Assembly (NCBI GenBank): GCA_000310025.1
Contig: FN649750.1
Coordinates: forward strand, 4,002,163-4,066,162
Length of the DNA: 64,000 nucleotides
Direction of reading: 5' to 3'
Source: Ectocarpus siliculosus
Taxonomy: Eukaryota; Sar; Phaeophyceae; Ectocarpales; Ectocarpaceae
The notes beneath the pieces are model-generated. The model saw only the letters and a list, made by a program, of their open reading frames with translations. It was not told the origin of the DNA and did not search any database. Shown in pieces: positions 1 through 12,159 of the stretch. The stretch's first letter is position 1. Each line of letters starts with the position of its first letter. The position numbers were made by a program, and so were the translations under genes.

Positions 1-3000
1 TGGAGGCTCTAGCAGATCGCCGGAGCCAGTTTGCCCAGCCAGGTGGGTTTGACTTCAGCAACCAGTTTCAGAGAGCTATATGCCTCGCGACGAACTCCCT
101 TCTCACGCACCTACAAGTCGGTGCAGTGGGTTTGGCAGTGTGCCCAAATACTCACCCCAAAATTTCACTATCATATGAGAAGTCATGCGATTGGAGGGGG
201 TCTCAGGTGCCCTAAGGCTAGTTCTGTTTCATGCATCAGGTTGGGCTGCAAACATGTTTCATATGTTTACGGGGTACCGGGGGCATGGGATCTGCATGAG
301 AGAGAAGTCAGTCGGCCTCAAAAACACCGACCTCGCCCCTGTCATACCAACGACACGAAACACTCCGAATGCCCGGATTCCAAGTGAACGCAAACGCCAA
401 GTTTTGGTTTCGCCTCTAGTCGCATGCTCCCCCACCACTTGTGGGAGAATTACTCCAAAACCAACAGCGTGCAGTTTCCCCCGCCAACGAGTAGTGAGCT
501 TTCGAACTGGAAATGCCACACACATGTATGGTATATTTACCCTACAACGCAGACACGCCGGACGTTCGACCTCCAGGCAAGCCGCAAGAATGAAAAGAAG
601 GCCGTTCTTGGCCACCTGCCGTGAACAAATGTCTGCGCCCCGATCCGTCCATGACGTTTGGCATTTAGGCACTCCTCGTGACACCCACGCCTTGGACAAA
701 CTCCCCATAAGACGTTGTCACACAAAGAGCCGCTCAAAGATTTGACTGTACACCACACGAGGAGCACTGAAAGTTAAGATAGTGTGTTTTGTCGCAAGTG
801 ATGTTGCGTAACCAAGGGCTGACACACAGTGCTGTCACACGCCTCTTGCGCAAGTGCCAGACAGTCAGAGGGAGCTGCTGCGTCCCAGTACCCACACCAA
901 CTGGCGATCATGAAGGCAGCCCGAGGACCTAGCTGATTCGCATCTATGTGTGTGCAACCTGGACCCATCGTGCAAATGAAACCACCTTCCAAACGTGGCT
1001 GTCGCCCATGGCAGCGATAGAACTGTCTCATCAAGAGCATTCCGAAACGTGGGCATCCTATTCATCATAGGGAAATCGAGCTTTGAAATTCGGACCTCGA
1101 TCGGTGCCATTGGGCTTATCCGAAAGCATAACGCTGCACGCAGACGGCACGCTGACGTGTATTCTACATAGCGCGCCTGGAGGCACGAGCACATAACTAC
1201 TCGTCACTACGAACATGGAGGCAGAAAGGTGGAACAAGCGCCGATGTTATCATGCCCTGTCGGGCAAAAGGAGACGAACAATTCGCCAATCAAACACACA
1301 GCGAAGAGACATGGGTGCTACGGGCTAGCTGTAGACGATCAAGACGCACTAGGAGGCGGTTCGAAGTGGAAAAGGCGTCAAACAGATATGCGAGAGGCGA
1401 CAGAAAGGGTAGCTCTGCAAAACTGGGGCACACTAGGCGGGGCGGTGGTCCAGCTGACCAATGAGGCAAGGAGCTGCACGTCGCCGAACCAAGCACTCAT
1501 TCAGGCCACATTTGTAAATATTCACTGACCTTCTACGTCGCCGTCCGGCCCCACCCCCTCAAACTCATCCCTGCCAATGTCGCTGCCTCTGATCTCATCC
1601 AATCTGCTTGATATAGTAGTTGGGTGCAGATAGCTCGTTTCATCACCTGCATTTCGTCGGTGATGCAGCGACCGGTGGGGGTTCAGGTGCATGCATGCGA
1701 GCGAAAGGGATCGAAGGAAGAGTGAAAGAGGCAGGGGGACTTGGCACGACTACGTAGGTTTACGAGTGTTCATAAACGCGTTGTGGGTGTGTTCGTCATC
1801 AAACCGCGCTTTGAACAACTATGTAAACTACCAACATCTCGCATCCTGTGCGAAGCTGTGGTGTTTCTGGGTGGGTAGGGTTGTATCGCAGCAGTGCCGA
1901 CACCTCCAGTACGTTCTGTGGTATAGGGGGGATATATCAAGATCATGGGTGGGCTCTCGCTTGCCCTCGCTAGTGCATGGGAAAGCATTCGGTGCTGTCG
2001 GTTCTAGTCAGGTCGTAGCAAGATGTCGCCGTGTACCGGTACAAAAGCCACTCTAAGTTGTCAAGTTAGTGATTCGTGTGAATAGGGTACGCGACTACGG
2101 GGCAAGTGCACGCAAGAAATAAGCTGCATGAGGGGAACAGCCTGCCGACCCACCACACAAACGTGTTAAACACAGAAAACAAGAAACGCGTTCCACGAAA
2201 ATGGCGACTCTCAACAACCTCATCGAAACCAATATCAACGACAACAACAACAGAAGAAACAACGGTCTGAGTCCAGACGATGCTGATGCATACCTTGCCA
2301 ATCTTGCCAGGGCGCATTCGCCGGAGCCGTTGATCGAAGGCCGGGCCGTCCGAACCGGTACCTCAGCAGCCTTTTCCGCCGCTAGCCCCTGCAGCTGCAC
2401 CCCTCGGGCCCGATTCCCCCACTTCCAATTTCACTGCGTGGCCACCTGCGTTCGGAAGAGACCGGAACCGGGAAAAATGAGTGGGAGACGCACGCGAACA
2501 TCGAACGTGGGGAAAAGGAGTGTTGGAAACGGACTATCCTGTTCAAGAACAGCATGGGGGGGACGGATTGGGAGAGCGGAGACACCTATTGAGCGGGTCA
2601 CATCCAGACACCGGCTTTTGCGGGGATTGATGCTATTGTTGGCGTTGTCGTATTTTGTTTGCGGCCGTAGTGGTGGTACTACAGCAATGCGAGTATTGTT
2701 GTGGTGATTGTAGGTGTACTTTTCGCTGCAGGACACTTCACAACATAACATGCAACATAACATGCCCTGGCCCTCTATCCAGTCGTCGGGCGAAACATTT
2801 CTCATGCAATGACGGGCCGAAAACAGAACGACACACGAACAGCAGTGCGTGTAAATGAGAACATTGCACTGGCACGCCGGCACCGGCCTGGGAAGCTTAA
2901 GCTTGATCGGCAAACGCACAGAAACGAGGCTGCGGTATACCTCCTATATCAGCTCGGCTTGGTTCTAACCAGGAAACGTGTCGGCGAACGGCCGGGGGAG

Positions 3001-3660
3001 GGGTTGACACATGCGTTGATAGCCGATGCGGAGTAAGGGAGCTTCGATCTCATGCAGCACACTCGCCGTAGCTCTTGTTCAGCCTTTGACCAGACACCCC
3101 AGTCGTCGTACGTAGCGGGAGAATCAGCTGACTACATATCCGAACTGCGACGTCGCCAGCAACCTTTGCGCCTCTATGCCACACAGATGAAATTTGGTTT
3201 CATGTCTCTCTCTCTCTGCTATTCCTAGTGCGTGTAATGACGTTGGGTGTCGTTGTCATCCTCCCCCGAATTTCGGCACCGTCATCAATAGCCCGGCTTT
3301 CCTCCCTTCATTGGCAGTATTTGGCTTCCTACTCACACAGTCCCCTTTTTTGGGGGTATGCCAGAGAGAGATGGTATGCCCTACCGTTTACAAGCGTACC
3401 AGAGTTTCCAAAATTGGCGTAAATGACATAGCTTTCCCCTCAAAGAACGAGGTTCGGCACATGGGTTGCGCGGAGGTAGCCATGTAGACGAGTGGATACG
3501 GAAAGGATGGAGTGCAAACGGTGACAACAGCGGCAGAGGAATAATTCAGGTCTCGTAGCTTCCTTCCTTCACCCCTACCGTACTGCACCGTAGGTGACAC
3601 AACGTATCACACACCCTGGACCGATTGTCAAAGCTTGATTATTCCACGACCAACAGGATG
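1..3660. repeat. Segmental duplicate copy A of the RPC4 3' region (left end outside window)
   Basis: This block matches, in order and orientation, 28986-31955 (copy B) and 34660-39500 (copy C). The match starts at base 1, so the copy continues left of the window. It can be followed through the downstream flank, the decayed RPC4 exons and the intron sequence, and it ends near 3660 inside a remnant of the TA-flanked MITE family (3585-3660) that copy C also carries at 39438. Copies A and B look closer to each other than either is to C, by eye. Compared with C, A lacks about 950 bp (C 36325-37280) that includes one RPC4 exon. Compared with both B and C, it lacks about 115 bp near 980. Confidence 0.85.
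1533..2964 (-). pseudogene. RPC4 (RNA polymerase III subunit) pseudogene, copy A
   Basis: Three exon relics align with the readable RPC4 gene of copy C. The relic at about 2964-2830 keeps the acceptor and the start NQAEL, then meets a stop codon; the later stretch RLPIKLKLPRPVPACQ matches the QLPTKLPRPLAACQ core of C. The relic at 2445-2294 ends LRRMRPGKIGK followed by a GTATGC donor, but the reading frame before that is shifted. The relic at 1646-1533 reads VMKRAICT and then loses the TPDFEQL ending through small indels. The exon beginning LYVHQSGK is absent. A decayed duplicate of a host gene is the simplest reading. The 5' half of the gene was never copied or is lost. Confidence 0.75.
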
Positions 3661-5380
3661 CATGGTACAGGCAAAAGGCATCCTCCTTCTACCGACAACA
3701 TGGCGACAGATAGAGGGAGCCGGCCTTCTCGAGCAGCGGGGAGGCCTACCTAGACCTCGGTTGAGCCGTAGTCGCATGGTCAAGTACCGTTTGGGGAATT
3801 GATCATTCCAGATCCGTTCGTGCAGTAGTAATAGTCATAACTCCCTGGCTGCGTGCAGCTGACGTGTGTGAGAGAGTGATACAGCCAGTTTTGTGGAGAA
3901 GCAGGCGTGAGCAGCCGTTATCTCGCCTCTGAAAGCTTGTCTTCATTTCTCTAGATTTTATCGAAGGAAGAGTGAAGTTGTCTTCTTCCTTCCTTGGGTT
4001 TGCATCTGCATTTTGATGTATTCATGCAAGGAGCTCTACATCCATGTTGTACCTCCAAATCTACATCGGGTGCGTACATGAGCGTCTTTCTTTCAAACTC
4101 GAGGGGTGCCTTCGAAGTTGCCTGACTGAATAGTGCTGCGGCCTCCTTGCCACCACAGCAGTACACCATTTAATAGCGAGGTGCGTTTTGATCGGGCAGC
4201 ACGGTCTACAGTTTAAGGCAACGGCAACGTGCACAACCTGAGTGTGTGGGCTGTGGGAAGAGAACAAGGGTGCAACAAATGTATCTCGTCAACCAAGTAG
4301 ATTGTGACCAACCGTGTTTTCGACAGGCTAGGGGCCTCACGAAAAGAAGTCCGCCCATGTCACCCACCTTTCAATCCATATGCCGTTCGTTTGGCACTCT
4401 GTCAGCCCCCCAAGGTGTACACGCTGCACTCTGAAGTTGACAGTCCTCAACAGTGCCAAGCCAGCACTATTGAGGGACTTGTAGACCCTGAATGTGCCGG
4501 CTTGGCACTCTTCAGGCACTATCCAGGAACTATTTCAATAGTCCCGGTGGCCGGTATAGTGCCGGGCTACCCTCCTGGGCACATACCGGCACTATACCGG
4601 GACACCTACTGTAGTCTCCGAAAAGCGCCACGTACCACTGGACCACTCGACATGTATATCGGAAATGTGAATTCCGACCGGAAGTTTGTGCATGCTGGTA
4701 TTGGTATCGCACGGTGATCTCACCTCGATAATCTCCATACCTCACACACACGAGCTCCAAACATCAGGCAACGAGGCTGATCCGGCAATTCATCAGCCCA
4801 GGAAATGACCGGTAGCCAGCTGCCGCCGACTCGGGTGGAGGGAGAAATGCTGTAGGCAGAGAGTAGGGCGCACACCAGCAGCCGCACAGCGCCAGGCACG
4901 GAGGTGGGGAAGTGGGGAGTAGGGAGCACACCAGCAGCCGCACAGCGGCAGGTACCGAGGTGGGGAAGTAGTCTGCCGTTCAACGGGAGCCGTACATCGA
5001 CGCCTCTAAACTCCACACCTTTTGCCACCCCTAGGATCGGTGGCAGCCCTCGAGCATTTGCAAACATGGCCTGCACGGCAGGGACCATTGGAGAGTGGAG
5101 ACTAGACGTGGACACCCTTCGGACCGGGTGCCTTTTAGCCATCACGCTGAAAACGCAAAGAGGCGGTAACCTGCACCATTTTGATTGGGGCGCATCCGAC
5201 AGTCCGGTGGCAAGATAAAAATGACCACCCACAAACCTCCAAACGGTCGTCCACCACTTCCTGCGGTAGAGGTATAGACATGCGTCTTCGACTACACCTT
5301 CCAAGCAAGCAAAACATCGTTCTTGTGACACTCTACCTACCGAAGAAGCCCATGTATGTACACGAGAGCCATCCGCAGCA
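3661..5380. other. Gene-poor stretch with a direct duplication and hairpins
   Basis: No exon with a recognisable motif or good splice context was seen. The stretch holds the hairpin cluster at 4452-4600 and an imperfect tandem duplication of about 56 bp at 4868-4975 (shared core GCACACCAGCAGCCGCACAG). A long minus-strand reading frame over 4720-5574 runs through the MITE and is probably accidental. Confidence 0.5.
4452..4600. repeat. Cluster of inverted repeats (hairpins)
   Basis: The perfect 15-base inverted repeat CCGGTATAGTGCCGG (4551-4565) and CCGGCACTATACCGG (4586-4600) is separated by 20 bases. Just upstream, AGTGCCAAGCC (4452-4462) and GGCTTGGCACT (4499-4509) form a second perfect pair, and GACTATT-like arms lie between the two. 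All share the word TAGTGCC or AGTGCC. No coding context was found. It could be a remnant of a palindromic element or a structured RNA. Confidence 0.7.
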
Positions 5381-5386
5381 ATCATA

Positions 5387-5603
5387 CCGTATATGACACA
5401 AGATAACACACCCCCTGGACCGATTTTCAAAGCTCGATTACTCCACGACGAAGAGGATGCATAAACGAAACAATGCGTTTTCGAACAGCTCTTGACGAGA
5501 CGGTTCCAACGCCGCCGTTTTCGGCGCTGTGACTCTTCCTGCTGTTGAGAAATTGAGCTTTGAAAATCGGCCAAGGGGGTGTGTTATCTTGTGTCATATA
5601 CGG
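5387..5603 (+). mobile_element. MITE, TA target site, long terminal inverted repeats (copy 1)
   Basis: Each end carries an inverted repeat of about 50 bp beginning CCGTATATGACACAAGATAA, flanked on both sides by the dinucleotide TA. The element is 217 bp long and encodes no transposase. A second copy at 45513-45729 has exactly the same length and the opposite orientation, and differs at only a handful of positions by eye. That suggests recent movement by a shared TA-targeting (Tc1/mariner-like) transposase, which is inference. A frame reading MADFQSSISQQQ lies inside both copies; it is a by-product of the conserved sequence and not a gene. The right end abuts the conserved edge of a CCATGGG array unit. 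Confidence 0.9.
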
Positions 5604-5605
5604 TA

Positions 5606-5660
5606 TACACTATCGTTATTCGTGCCCATGGGTAACCATGGGCACATACGGCCACCAACG
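5606..5660 (-). repeat. Short CCATGGG palindrome unit with conserved edge
   Basis: CCCATGGGTAACCATGGGC is preceded by TATCGTTATTCGTG. The reverse complement of that edge matches the right edge of the unit at 19001-19072 (CACGAATAAGGATAATGTAC). MITE copy 1 ends at 5603 with its TA in the position of the GTACA end of this edge, so the MITE appears to have inserted into the unit's border. Confidence 0.65.
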
Positions 5661-6224
5661 GCCCACGGAGGACCGTAATGGCTTTCACCTCCACGGGGAT
5701 GGATCACAACGGGTACCAAGATTAAGCGTACTCTATAACATCGATTAGGCGGGGTCGACGAAGGCGCGGCCGCAGCGAGGTGGTACACCCAAGGTTCCGT
5801 GGGAGGCTCACAGCACAGCAGTTTGTGAGTCCAGCATTATTCCAGCTCGGCGCAAGAATGTAAAGAAAGAAAGGATACAACTGAACTGGCTTGGTGTGGG
5901 CGCGGAGGAAAGCGCGTCAGTGTGGCCTCACCCAGATCCACGGCGCTAGGCTCACCCAGGTCCACGGCGCGACGCTGAGGGCGTAGTCGCATCTCCCGTG
6001 TTTCGTACAGTGCACGCGCACGCCGAGGCCTTGGGCACGTCTCTTCATCATACTGACTTGTTTCAGATTTAAACGGTACGGTGGGTTTAGTTGTTTTCAA
6101 AGCTCCAAGACATGTTGTCTTTCCTTCGTCAGGACGAATAGGTCCCTTGGTGATCATCCCGAATACCCGTCGGCACCCGTAGGGTGCTACACCACCGATA
6201 CCAATGGATCGCTACCCACGGTTA

Positions 6225-6595
6225 TCACCAACGGGTGCCTGTGGCTACCCACGGTGACGACCATGGGCTAGCGTTAGGCATCAGTTTGGGTGCCCATGGG
6301 TCACCATGTGTGTGGCCATGAGTCATCATGGGCACCCATAGGCATTGCCCGTGGTAACCCATGGGTACCCATGGGCATTGTCTGTGGGAACCCATGGGTA
6401 CCCATGGGCATTGCCTGTGGGAACCCATGGGTACCCATGGGCATTGTCTGTGGGAACCCATGGGTACCCATGGGCATTGCCCATGGTGAACGTGGGTACC
6501 CACGGGGTAATATCACTTGGTTATGTATGGGTTGGGTACCCATGGGTACCCATGGGCATTGCCTATGGTGCACGTGGGTACCCACCGTGTAACTT
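6225..6595. repeat. CCCATGGG / GGTACC palindrome array
   Basis: Dense run of CCCATGGGTACCCATGGG words. The core (6353-6485) is a 33-bp unit repeated four times, alternating CATTGTCTGTGGG and CATTGCCTGTGGG between palindromes. Every unit contains NcoI (CCATGG) and KpnI (GGTACC) site words, and both strands are open in several frames (translations of the MGTHGYPWVPMGTHG type) simply because the array is palindromic. It is not treated as coding. The array fades into decayed units upstream to about 6180. Confidence 0.85.
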
Positions 6596-7729
6596 CACTT
6601 GGTTATGGGCCAATGTATCAAACATCTGCACCGAGACACAGAAATAAACGGAGAACCCCGACGCAATGAAGAGGGCCGCGGGGCGGGAAAGCTTCGGGTA
6701 TGGTTTGAAACCCTTTTGTCACCTGAACGGGCACGCACGAATGCGTGTATACTACCTCGGAGAGAGATACAAGTAAGGAACAGAACGTCAATTGGCAATA
6801 CGGGTTCGCTTCGGCGACGATATGAAACCCGGTATGTATGTCGTGACCATCTCGCGCCCACGTGGTTGAAACCCCCTCACGCTTCTTGGGGCGGGGTCGC
6901 TTCTGCCACGACCTGAATCTCTTACCCCTTGCTGTATATGCCCCATATTCGGCACTATTTGGCTCGGTCCTGAAGAACCACGAAGGAAATACTAACATAC
7001 GTAATGACGCCACAAAAAGACGATGATGTGAAAAATATATGAAGCCAAACACAGCACCATAGAAAATCCGCACTCGACACCTTCACGACGAACTCCGCGT
7101 GGGACATTGTAAAATATCGTCGTTACGCTGTGTACGACGCAACAAGGAAAAAAGATGTCGTCGGAACCAAGATATTGACAAGAAGTCGGAACCACGATGT
7201 TGACATACAAATGGCACATATCGTCCCGAGAACAGACAACACTCCCGCCAGGAAGGGAACCCATAACGGGAAACGTTGGCAATTTGCAATGTCAACTGTG
7301 CAATGGGACCAAAAAAACAACGACAACAACGTCAACCCATTCTAGTAAACCCACTCTAGGAAGAAACGTCGCCGATCAAAGTGAGATGACGCAGCTAGAT
7401 AAGAGGAAGCAACCTAAACGGCTCGAATGCACGTAAAGCAGCCCCATTAGGTAGCGCGAATGGTGTAACCATAACCAAGTGCATCCTTCAGCCCATCACT
7501 CCAGGACGTCTGTGCGGGTGGAATTCCACTCTGCTAGGTAGAGCGCACCAGGGAACTCGGATCGGTAGGAATGTTGGCCCGCTCTCGACACACCGTAGGA
7601 GGACGAAACAGATGGCAGTGGGAGCTGTACGGTTCCTGACGTCTACAACCTGCCGTTCCGGATGTATGTGTTGTGCGTGCTTCACTAACGGTCAAAGGTC
7701 GGGTGCTGGGACAACAGCATTTTGGTGAG

Positions 7730-10700
7730 CAGGAGCTCGTTCTTGAAGCAGATGTTGTTGTCCAAGACGAAACGGTTCAGCACCTTTGGCATGCGCATGA
7801 GGACATGTCGAAACCCTGGTCAACAAGAGAGGCATGCGTTTCAGAACAGGTGTGGGTAGTTAACGTAGTTGGAGGTACTTAGCCTTAAAGGATGAAACAA
7901 TACGGACTACGAGTGAGACAGTGAGGAAAAGACATCAACGGGGGTCTGTAATGACGGTGTTAAGCAGAAACTGGTATTGGTTCGACGCAGGGTGTATCTG
8001 ACGCACCGCTTAGCCACCCGTTGTTGGACTCGGCGATGGAGGAGTTCCAGCAGAACTCGGGTGGGTCTTGCTGCAAGTTTCACAGAAGAGGGTTGTTGTA
8101 GTCGTTTGGGTTGTTGAGGATAGAGCACGCAAGCTCCGTATGGCCCCGATAATGGAACCTGCCGGCGTCCATAGCAACGATATGCGCACAACGCGGGTAT
8201 TGGGTACGGCCGGGGTATGTGGTACTTAATTCCAAGTTGGAGTTCGGACACACTGTACACGTCACCCCCAACGCCACGCCAACTACAACTTAGAACGTCC
8301 AACCTGCTGCTGTGAGTAACTCACTATCAGGGAGCACGCCCTACTTTAGGCCGAGGTGTACGTAGTCTCTCGTTGAATTGCCCCGGGTGCTTTGGAAACA
8401 CCGGCCCACGTGTCACGTACCAGTCGACGATCAGCATCGTTCCAACCCAGGACAGATCCCCTCGGCCGCTCAGGTAGCGGTCCAGAACGCAGGCCTTGTC
8501 GTAAAAGAGGATGGTCGGGCGTCGATCCTCATCGGGAAAAATATGTTTCAGGGCCGCGTCCACATCGGCACATCCTTCCGCCTCCAAGAGGGGCACTATC
8601 CCGCAGATGATCCCGCAAGACCAGCTCGCGGAAAGACTCCCCCAGCTGCTCTTCCTTCCTAGAACTGCACGGAGCATCCTTATGTCCTCAGGCTATGTTG
8701 TCGGCACACACACGCACGCAGTGACAAGGGAGCAAGGGGTTTGTGATGGTGCCGATCAATGTGGCTTAAGTCCGGCTGCTCCCATCCGCGCCAGATTCGT
8801 TATGATACACTCGATACCGCCACGTTCAAAATAGGTTAAACCCGAAGCCTGCGGTGTCAGTGGGCTTCAATCGCAGGCCCTCCTACAGTGTATTCTTGGA
8901 GTACATGGTGATGTACACCCTCAACTGATGTTGGTGTGTGGAGCTTCTTTCTCAAGTCCATGCGGTGTGAGAAAAATCGTTCGCGTCGTCTGCCGGGCGC
9001 GTTCCGTCCTCGGCTGAGAACCCATGTCGGAGGGACCATCCCGGCCGGAACGCGCCTATTGTCCTGTAGCTGTGGTGGGGTTAGGAGTAGAGTTAGGGGT
9101 AAAATAGCTTGCTCTGTTCAAGGAAATACGTTGAGGTGGGTATTTTTCACCCGTGAAGCAGAGGGGCAGTCGATGCAAAAACCACGGCGCTTGTGCGAGA
9201 CTTTTTAGATTGGAACGTGCGCACATCACGTACGGGAGTACCTCTAACATTTGTTCTTGCTGAAGAAAAACCGGCACCCCTATCGGAACGGTTTTCCAAA
9301 AAAAAACTGCCAAAAATAAAGAACGCAAGGGGAAAGGGGTAACAGTTGTTGGGGTTCTGTAAAACGGGCCAGATGAAGGAGGAGGAGCCAAGCAGCTCTG
9401 TACCTTCGAAGAAGTCCAAAGACTTTTATTCAGACTCACGACGAAACACGTACTTGATAAGTAGTTGATAAGCCCTCCCGAACCCTCTGGTGATGTAAAG
9501 ACGATATCATGTCGGTAACCAATCACAGAGTATGCCACCGCCGCAATTGTTGTTTATGCAGAAACCCGACATCAAAAACCCTTCGTCGTACTTTGCTGTT
9601 TCATCCTAAAGGGGGGTGGGCGTAGCATGCGTTGATTCTACGACACCTCCTGGTCCAAGAAGCGCGCTCGCTGTACAGCAGTCCACGTAGCCTCCCGGTT
9701 CCTTCTGTAGAACTCGTCCTCCTGTGCCTTGTGTGCTGTGCACGATAGCCTGTTGTCCTCGCGATTGTTTCCGCAGGGCGGTTGTGCGACCCAGAACGCG
9801 CATTTGTGCCCGTGTACAGCAGCGTGGTCCTCGCAGTATCTGCCATTCAAAGATCAAAAAAGATCACGAAAAGACCTCGGCGTATCTTGATTATTGTTGC
9901 CTTCCTACGATACGCAGTTTGTGTTGGTTGCCGTTTGACTGGTCTCGCAGTGTATGGAAGACGTAGCTGGTTACGTTATGCATGCTGTTGGTGAGCCTCT
10001 GTGTCACGAAAACCTCAGCCATCGATCTAGCGTTGTACAAGCGGCACGCCTTACTATCCCAGAAAGCTAATCGACGGCGCAGCTGCCATCGTTTTTCCTC
10101 ATACCGATACGTCGATTAACGCGTCTCTCAGCAAGCGTGATGAACTTGGGCATGACGCTACCATTCAGGTAGCTTTAGCGACACGTATTGAACGTTGGTT
10201 GTGGTGATGATGCACGAATACGTGCAGCCTAGCGGCAAGGGCTTGGGACAGGGCTTCCGACGAGGGTTAGCTACTAGGGAATCGTGCTCCACCGTGTTTT
10301 CGCTCGACACTAAGTTGCAACGTACGTCTGCGTGGAGTGAAGCCCTTCAATGTCACGGTCACACTTGAAAGATCACGGGCTTGTGAAGGCGCGGGACGTT
10401 TGAAGGAGAGGGTGGTGTCGAGTTATATTTTGTGGGATCAACAGGCGTTACAAACGACGTTGATGGTTGGTCTGTGCGTGAGCTGGGCAAACAAAAAAAT
10501 TCCGGGAACCATGCGACAACAAAGGAGTGTGTGTACGGGGACATTCAAGTAACACTTAGCGCCCCCACCCACGGCGCCTCGAAAGTCAGGTCCATGTGAA
10601 ACACACGGCAGCGCCAACTAACGGCGATAACATCGAAATGCGCCTAACAAAGTCCCGGCAATAAAACGAGCTAAGAGTAAGGCATTCTCCGCCGAAAAAA

Positions 10701-11085
10701 AACACTTGCATACCTTGAAGTATCGCATGGACGTATGCCGTCTATCGCGGCCGCCTGCGTCCAGAAGTCCTGTCCCTCTATGGGAGTGTATTTCCGGCAC
10801 TGATCACAAGCGTGATCTACCCACGGGGAGTCCCTCCAGTACCTGTCGTTGAGCTCCTCCTCGACACGACGTAGCCCCGCCCAACTATTGCATCCTGACT
10901 GCTCACCTCTCTCATCAAACAAATCGACAGCCTTGGGATCCCTTGGCTTGAGTGCCTGGCCCGGCAATGCGTACCACTTGTGTGGACCTTGCACGCAATC
11001 ATAACGGAGAAATTTTGAGTAACGGCAAGCAAGACTGAGAACTTGAGTCAGCTGCCAGAACGATAGCTGAAGGCGACTCGCCATC
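7730..11085 (-). mobile_element. Decayed KDZ-like DDE transposon (transposase fragments)
   Basis: A series of minus-strand coding fragments appears in the order expected of a Kyakuja-Dileera-Zisupton-type transposase with CxC-type zinc motifs. In order: WVDHACDQCRKYTP (near 10830); RYCEDHAAVHGHKC followed by PCGNNREDNRLSCTAHKAQE (9640-9850); RMDLRKKLHTP with GVHHHVLQEYT (8860-8960); RPTILFYDKACVLDRYL and TMLIVDWYV (8400-8620); CAHIVAMDAGRFHYRGH (near 8180); and FCWNSSIAESNNGWLSGASD (near 8050). The fragments lie in different frames with stops between them, so this is a relic unless some of the gaps are introns (a GTATGC donor is present near 10725). Terminal repeats were not identified. A decayed host gene is the alternative. 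Confidence 0.45.
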
Positions 11086-12159
11086 GGTTGTCGGTTCTGT
11101 GTGAATAACCCTCCGTGCTGTAGAGGAGGCGCGGTCGTTCGTGTAACCGCTAAGGCTTGTCAAACATCTCCCACCCCCGGTAGGTGTCCCACCCCTTGCG
11201 TAATGACAGAGGGAAGACAAGAAGAAACAAACGATTGACTACTGCCAAATAAAAGGCTCGCACGCATGTCCCCTGCTCGGCGCTCCCTTATCCTTCCTAC
11301 GAGAAGTTACTGTTAACCTGTACCCGGTCGGATTGGGGATTGGGTGCTAAATTTTGTTCGCCGTCGATGAAAAATGTATTCCAATGCGGGGAGAGGTCTG
11401 CTGTGTTGTCACAACAGAATACAACATGTTGCAGTAAGGGGACAACGCAACTTTCTTACCGACATCATTTGCGGCCTTTAGCACGGCGTATATCTCCCTG
11501 CACTGCAGGAGCTCTGAACCCAGGAGGCGCAACTCCCGGCCGCCGCCGACGTCCGCGGCGGCCGTGTTGGAGTGCAGTTCAGCGTAGGAGTTGAAGCCCG
11601 CCCTGTCAGATATGCAACGTAGCAGCGATGTGTGCCACAGTAACCCACAGAGGGATGCTGGATCCTCTCCTCAGGAGTACCCTAGGCGATGAAATTTACC
11701 AGGGGCCGACATACGATAGAGAATCGGTAGAGTGGCTAACCAAGCTGAAGCCATCGACTGCGGTTGCGATTACTTGGTCGGCATGTACGTCCGCCCCTTC
11801 TTTTAACAAGTTCCACGACAACATGCACGGCGTCAGGATGATGTCGATTTCCGCGGACTTATGGTCCGCTAGCGGGCAAATCACATGTTCGCATGTTGCC
11901 GCCGAGTCACTTGCGTGTATTTCGGGCCAAGGATTTATTCGACTCGCCCATGGACGGAGTGGTGTGGCCGGCCACCGTTGAGGTGATGTCGTTCGTAATC
12001 TCGGATTTGAGACGCATCTAGATTTCGGAACGAAATCGGGAAGAGTCAGATATTCCAGAAAGGATGTTGGAAAATGACCCCACCTAGTTTAGTCCCCCTT
12101 TTCTCTCCCGAAATACACCGTAGCTATCGAGGAGAAGGGATATATTTGAGAGTCGTAAC

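Noticed and set aside
4720-5574. 284-codon minus-strand frame beginning MADFQSSISQQQEESQ
   Set aside because: The start lies inside a MITE and is repeated in the second MITE copy; the remainder has no motif.
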